Assembly: GCA_045657645.1 (NCBI GenBank)
Contig: JAZOTL010000135.1
Coordinates: forward strand, 1-27,029
Direction: 5' to 3'
Origin: RGIG7300 sp045657645
Lineage (GTDB): Bacteria > Bacillota > Clostridia > Oscillospirales > CAG-272
Length of the DNA: 27,029 bases
In this document: piece after piece, positions 24,357 through 27,029 of the stretch
How positions within the stretch are numbered: position 1 is the stretch's first letter
How the letters are laid out: the number at the start of each line of letters is the position of its first letter
Translations under genes and position numbers: made by a program
Notes under the pieces: generated by a model
Told to the model about the DNA's origin: nothing
The model's database searches: none
The model's input: only the letters and a program-made list of their open reading frames with translations

Positions 24357-24391
24357 TTCTGTTGCATACGGATATACCGTATGCAACAGAA
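24357..24391 (-). other. Long stem-loop between major pilin and sortase genes
   Basis: A 15-bp perfect inverted repeat (24357-24371 and 24377-24391) closes a 5-base loop in the 74-base gap. It has no T-run on either strand, so it is unlikely to be a simple terminator. It may protect the upstream pilin message or lower downstream sortase expression. Confidence 0.75.
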
Positions 24392-24408
24392 AGATCATAT
24401 GTGTTTGA

Positions 24409-25899
24409 TTAGCCTTCGGTGCTGGTGCGTTTTCTTACAACAAGAATAACTGCTGCTGCAAGAATAAGAACGCCGCCGAGAATGTAGAATATTGTGGTAC
24501 CCATACCGCCTGTGGAGGGAAGGGTTGCGCCGGAGTTGTTAACGATCTCTGTGGAGAGGTTACCGCTGGTAAGCTCTGTAGTGAAGGTTGCAATAACCGC
24601 CTCTGTTATTTCATTACCGTTTGCATCGGTCTGTGTTGCTTCAAGAGAGGTAAGAGCGGGATCTTCAGACTCAACGTCGTGATCTGCGGTTACTGTAAAG
24701 TAGATAGGCTGGATGGAATTATAGCCATCAGGTGTTTCGGTTTCTGTTATACGGTAGTTACCGTCATCAAGACCCTTGAATGTAAACTGTGTGCCTGCAT
24801 CGTTCTTTACAACTGCAACTTCAGTCCAAGTGTTGTCGCTGTTCTTCTTTTCAAGCTTGAATTCTGCGCCTGTAAGGGGATTGCCTTCGCCGTCAACCTT
24901 ATCTACAACAACATTGTAAGAAAATACGATAACTACGTCTTTAAGTGTTTCTGCGGTATTTCCACCATCTGTAGAGTTGGGGTTGTTGGAATATTCAAGG
25001 TACATTTCATTGGAGTTACCTAAAGAACCTGCAATTGCTTTATCGTTGAGTACGGAAACGTATTCAACAGTAATAATGCTGTCGGCTGTAACCTGGGGAA
25101 TATTCTTAAGGTTGCTGAATACTACGTCAAATGTATCACCGTCTGCTGCAGGGCTTACAACCTGATAACCGGAGGTGATCTGAACGCCGTCTACATATAC
25201 CTTAACGGATTTGGAATCAAAGGTAAGACCTTCGCTTTCCTTATCATGGAATACATAGTAGTAGCTTGTGTAGTTGTCATAGTTTGCTGCAACTGTACCG
25301 TAAAGCTGGAAGGATACTTCATCACCGATATCGTAGTCAGCAGAATCCTGCCAATCGCTTACTGTACCATCAGAGTCATTGACGTCTCTAACGGATTTAT
25401 GAGATTGTGAAATCTTGGATTTAGGAGTAACCTCAACATCAGCGGAAAGCTTCATAATATAGCTGGTGTAGCTGTCATTACCTGTAAGGGAGTTGTCCTG
25501 GTCTTTAATGAGGTAGTAACCTGCTGTAAGGCCGGAAAGTGTGTATACGCCGTTAGTAACGGTGCTTGCAGTAGCTGTGGGTGTGGTAAGATATGCAGAA
25601 ATCTCGTTTGCAAATGCCTTTGCTGCTGCTTCATTTTCGATTGTATCTGCTTTCTCAGCAGCGTTTCCTATTGCGGTCTTACCTGCTTCACTTACGCCTT
25701 CGCCCCAAATAATATCGGTGAGCTTGCCGTCAGAAGAAAGAGAACCGGAGAAAATCTGATACGCTTCGTATGTATGGCCTGTAACGTCATTTGCTACGGT
25801 AATGGTGTAGGTGTCCTCTGCTGCAAATGCAACTACTGCCATGCTGAATGTTAAGCAGAGAATCATAAGCATTGAAAATAATCTTTTAAAGTTTTTCAT
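24409..25899 (-). CDS. Major pilin (SpaA/fimbrial isopeptide-forming type), LPSTG
   Basis: This is the likely shaft subunit of the pilus. The 496 residues start with a signal peptide (cleaved near AFA|AE at 27). They contain an N-terminal domain (30-150) ending in LTAGYYLIKD, a candidate pilin-motif lysine K160 in EVTPKSKI, and a fimbrial isopeptide D2-like domain (about 170-325). A CnaB domain follows (about 330-405) with K334 (VVDKVDG) and an acid at E386 or E388 (ITETETPDGY) for an internal isopeptide bond. The sorting signal LPSTG (460-464) is followed by a hydrophobic helix and RKRTSTEG. A GAAAGG ribosome site precedes the ATG. The adjacent class C sortase is the expected polymerising enzyme. 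Confidence 0.93.
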   Translation of the reverse strand: MKNFKRLFSMLMILCLTFSMAVVAFAAEDTYTITVANDVTGHTYEAYQIFSGSLSSDGKLTDIIWGEGVSEAGKTAIGNAAEKADTIENEAAAKAFANEISAYLTTPTATASTVTNGVYTLSGLTAGYYLIKDQDNSLTGNDSYTSYIMKLSADVEVTPKSKISQSHKSVRDVNDSDGTVSDWQDSADYDIGDEVSFQLYGTVAANYDNYTSYYYVFHDKESEGLTFDSKSVKVYVDGVQITSGYQVVSPAADGDTFDVVFSNLKNIPQVTADSIITVEYVSVLNDKAIAGSLGNSNEMYLEYSNNPNSTDGGNTAETLKDVVIVFSYNVVVDKVDGEGNPLTGAEFKLEKKNSDNTWTEVAVVKNDAGTQFTFKGLDDGNYRITETETPDGYNSIQPIYFTVTADHDVESEDPALTSLEATQTDANGNEITEAVIATFTTELTSGNLSTEIVNNSGATLPSTGGMGTTIFYILGGVLILAAAVILVVRKRTSTEG

Positions 25900-25949
25900 T
25901 TTTATTACCTTTCATTTGTGTTTTTTATTATCTGGTGTGCGGGATGGAG

Positions 25950-27029
25950 TTATTTTATCCTCCTTTCGCCGCGTTTCGAGGATGAAATAACGGTGTATAA
26001 AAGTGAAAGTGCAATAATTATACATCCGCTTATCATATACCAATTGGTTCCTGTACCGCCTGTTTCGGGTAGGGTATAATAGGGGGAAGACTTTACTGTT
26101 AGGGCAAAGGTAGTTGCCTGCGAAGTTTCGTCCAGGGTGATTGGGATGTCTTCCGCCTTTTCAAATCCTTCAGGCGCTTTCGTTTCTCTCAGGATGTAGC
26201 TTCCTTGCGGTAGCTCTTTAATGCGGAGCTTGCCGTTGCTATCCGTTTTAAGAATCGGGCTTGCGGTAATTTCATTGGGTGAATATCTGTAGCTTCCTTC
26301 ACTAAGCTTAAAGTTAAGCTCGTTTTCTGCCATGTCAAGTAAGGCGAATTGCGCACCTTCAAGTGTAAGTGACGGGTTTTGTTGGCTTACCTTTGTTATT
26401 TCTATTTCGTATGTTTTTGCCGATGTGCTTGGTAGCTTACCTGTAAAGTCTGTTCTGTGGGACTCGGCATTAACATTAACATTTTTAGCAATTATTGTAC
26501 CGTTAACGTTTTGATTGAGATTTACGGTAGCACCGGGAGCTATAATTGAACCGGACATTTGGTTGGTGTTGATGGTTACTCCCTCTGCGTTGATGAAGTT
26601 CCACAACACTTTACCTGCAGAAAATTCTGTTGTTTCGCTTGTATTCTGCAATTTTCCGTCTACAATTATCAAAGCTTTCGGTATCTCTACGGTTGTTGCT
26701 CCCGTACAATCCACGTTTATAACGATAGTACCTTGGGTTGATGCTGAAAATCCGTCGAGCTGTAGATAATAACCGAACTTAGATGACAATTCCGAGGCTT
26801 TATAGTTAACAAATCCCATACCGTCGGGGTCTGTTAACTTAAGCTTGGAGTATTGCTCGCTTTTTATATATGTAACAGCAATATCCTGTACCTCGGCCAA
26901 TGCAGCCGATATATCGGTTATTTCTTTTTCAACGGTTGTTATGTCTATAAACGGTGTGCTTGCGCTGTTGTCTACAATTATATTGTAGGGCTTGTCTATC
27001 TTTTTGCCGTTTATGGCAAAGGCGTTGTT
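25950..27029 (-). CDS. Tip adhesin/ancillary pilin with choice-of-anchor A and CnaB domains, LPETG; 5' end cut by window
   Basis: The frame is open to the window edge (first codon AAC at 27029), so only the C-terminal 359 residues are seen. The visible part begins inside a choice-of-anchor A domain, recognised by SGSIIAPGATVNL and NGTIIAKNVN. It is followed by a CnaB domain with YEIEITKVS as Lys strand and RETKAPEGF as Glu strand, which would form an internal isopeptide bond. The sorting signal LPETG, a membrane helix and KRGERRIK end the protein. Such proteins are usually large tip adhesins. It is the first visible gene of the pilus operon. The N-terminus, any signal peptide and the promoter lie outside the window. 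Confidence 0.88.
   Translation of the reverse strand, partial: NNAFAINGKKIDKPYNIIVDNSASTPFIDITTVEKEITDISAALAEVQDIAVTYIKSEQYSKLKLTDPDGMGFVNYKASELSSKFGYYLQLDGFSASTQGTIVINVDCTGATTVEIPKALIIVDGKLQNTSETTEFSAGKVLWNFINAEGVTINTNQMSGSIIAPGATVNLNQNVNGTIIAKNVNVNAESHRTDFTGKLPSTSAKTYEIEITKVSQQNPSLTLEGAQFALLDMAENELNFKLSEGSYRYSPNEITASPILKTDSNGKLRIKELPQGSYILRETKAPEGFEKAEDIPITLDETSQATTFALTVKSSPYYTLPETGGTGTNWYMISGCIIIALSLLYTVISSSKRGERRIK

Overview
The window looks like a chromosomal segment of a gut-type, Gram-positive Clostridia bacterium, perhaps Oscillospirales or a relative; this placement is an inference. Three things point there: the Firmicutes-style gene order SRP RNA - dnaX - ybaB - recR with a large SRP RNA that has an Alu domain, sortase and LPXTG surface proteins, and A+T-rich intergenic DNA with near-consensus sigma-A promoters. 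The coding DNA is of moderate G+C. No tRNA, rRNA, CRISPR array, transposase or phage gene was seen.

Layout. (1) 1-3929 +: the 3' part of infB (translation initiation factor IF-2), a terminator, then a YgiQ-type radical SAM protein. (2) 4024-5253 +: a membrane-anchored protein with a very basic cytoplasmic tail carrying a duplicated motif, and an outside copper-amine-oxidase-like stalk domain. (3) 5294-8192 -: a DNA maintenance operon (SRP RNA, dnaX, ybaB, recR) read from one strong promoter upstream of the SRP RNA. (4) 8201-10025 -: an EamA-type exporter and a PAP2 membrane phosphatase. (5) 10126-21919 +: a probable catabolic region with a cytosolic TIM-barrel glycosidase-like protein, an M24-fold protein that has lost metal ligands in the same way as creatinase, a creatininase-family hydrolase, a complete Opp/Dpp peptide ABC importer with its lipoprotein, and peptidase T. 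Each transcription unit there has its own promoter and terminator. (6) 21948-27029 -: a sortase-assembled pilus locus, with a tip adhesin cut by the window end, a major pilin, a class C sortase, a minor pilin with a variant sorting signal, and a sortase-fold protein with no catalytic residues.

How the parts may work together. In region 5 the importer would bring peptides or peptide-like amides into the cell, where PepT, the creatininase-family enzyme and the M24-fold protein would process them. The pairing of creatinase-like and creatininase-like folds also allows a guanidino or cyclic amide substrate. In region 6 the sortase would link the major pilin into a shaft, with the CnaB/choice-of-anchor-A protein as adhesin.

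The items that most deserve a second look are the catalytically empty sortase homologue, the creatinase/creatininase pair beside the importer, the face-to-face promoters at 10036-10113, a possible small RNA between two terminators near 12241-12380, a terminator-like leader hairpin before the opp operon, and the repeat-bearing basic membrane protein at 4024-5253.
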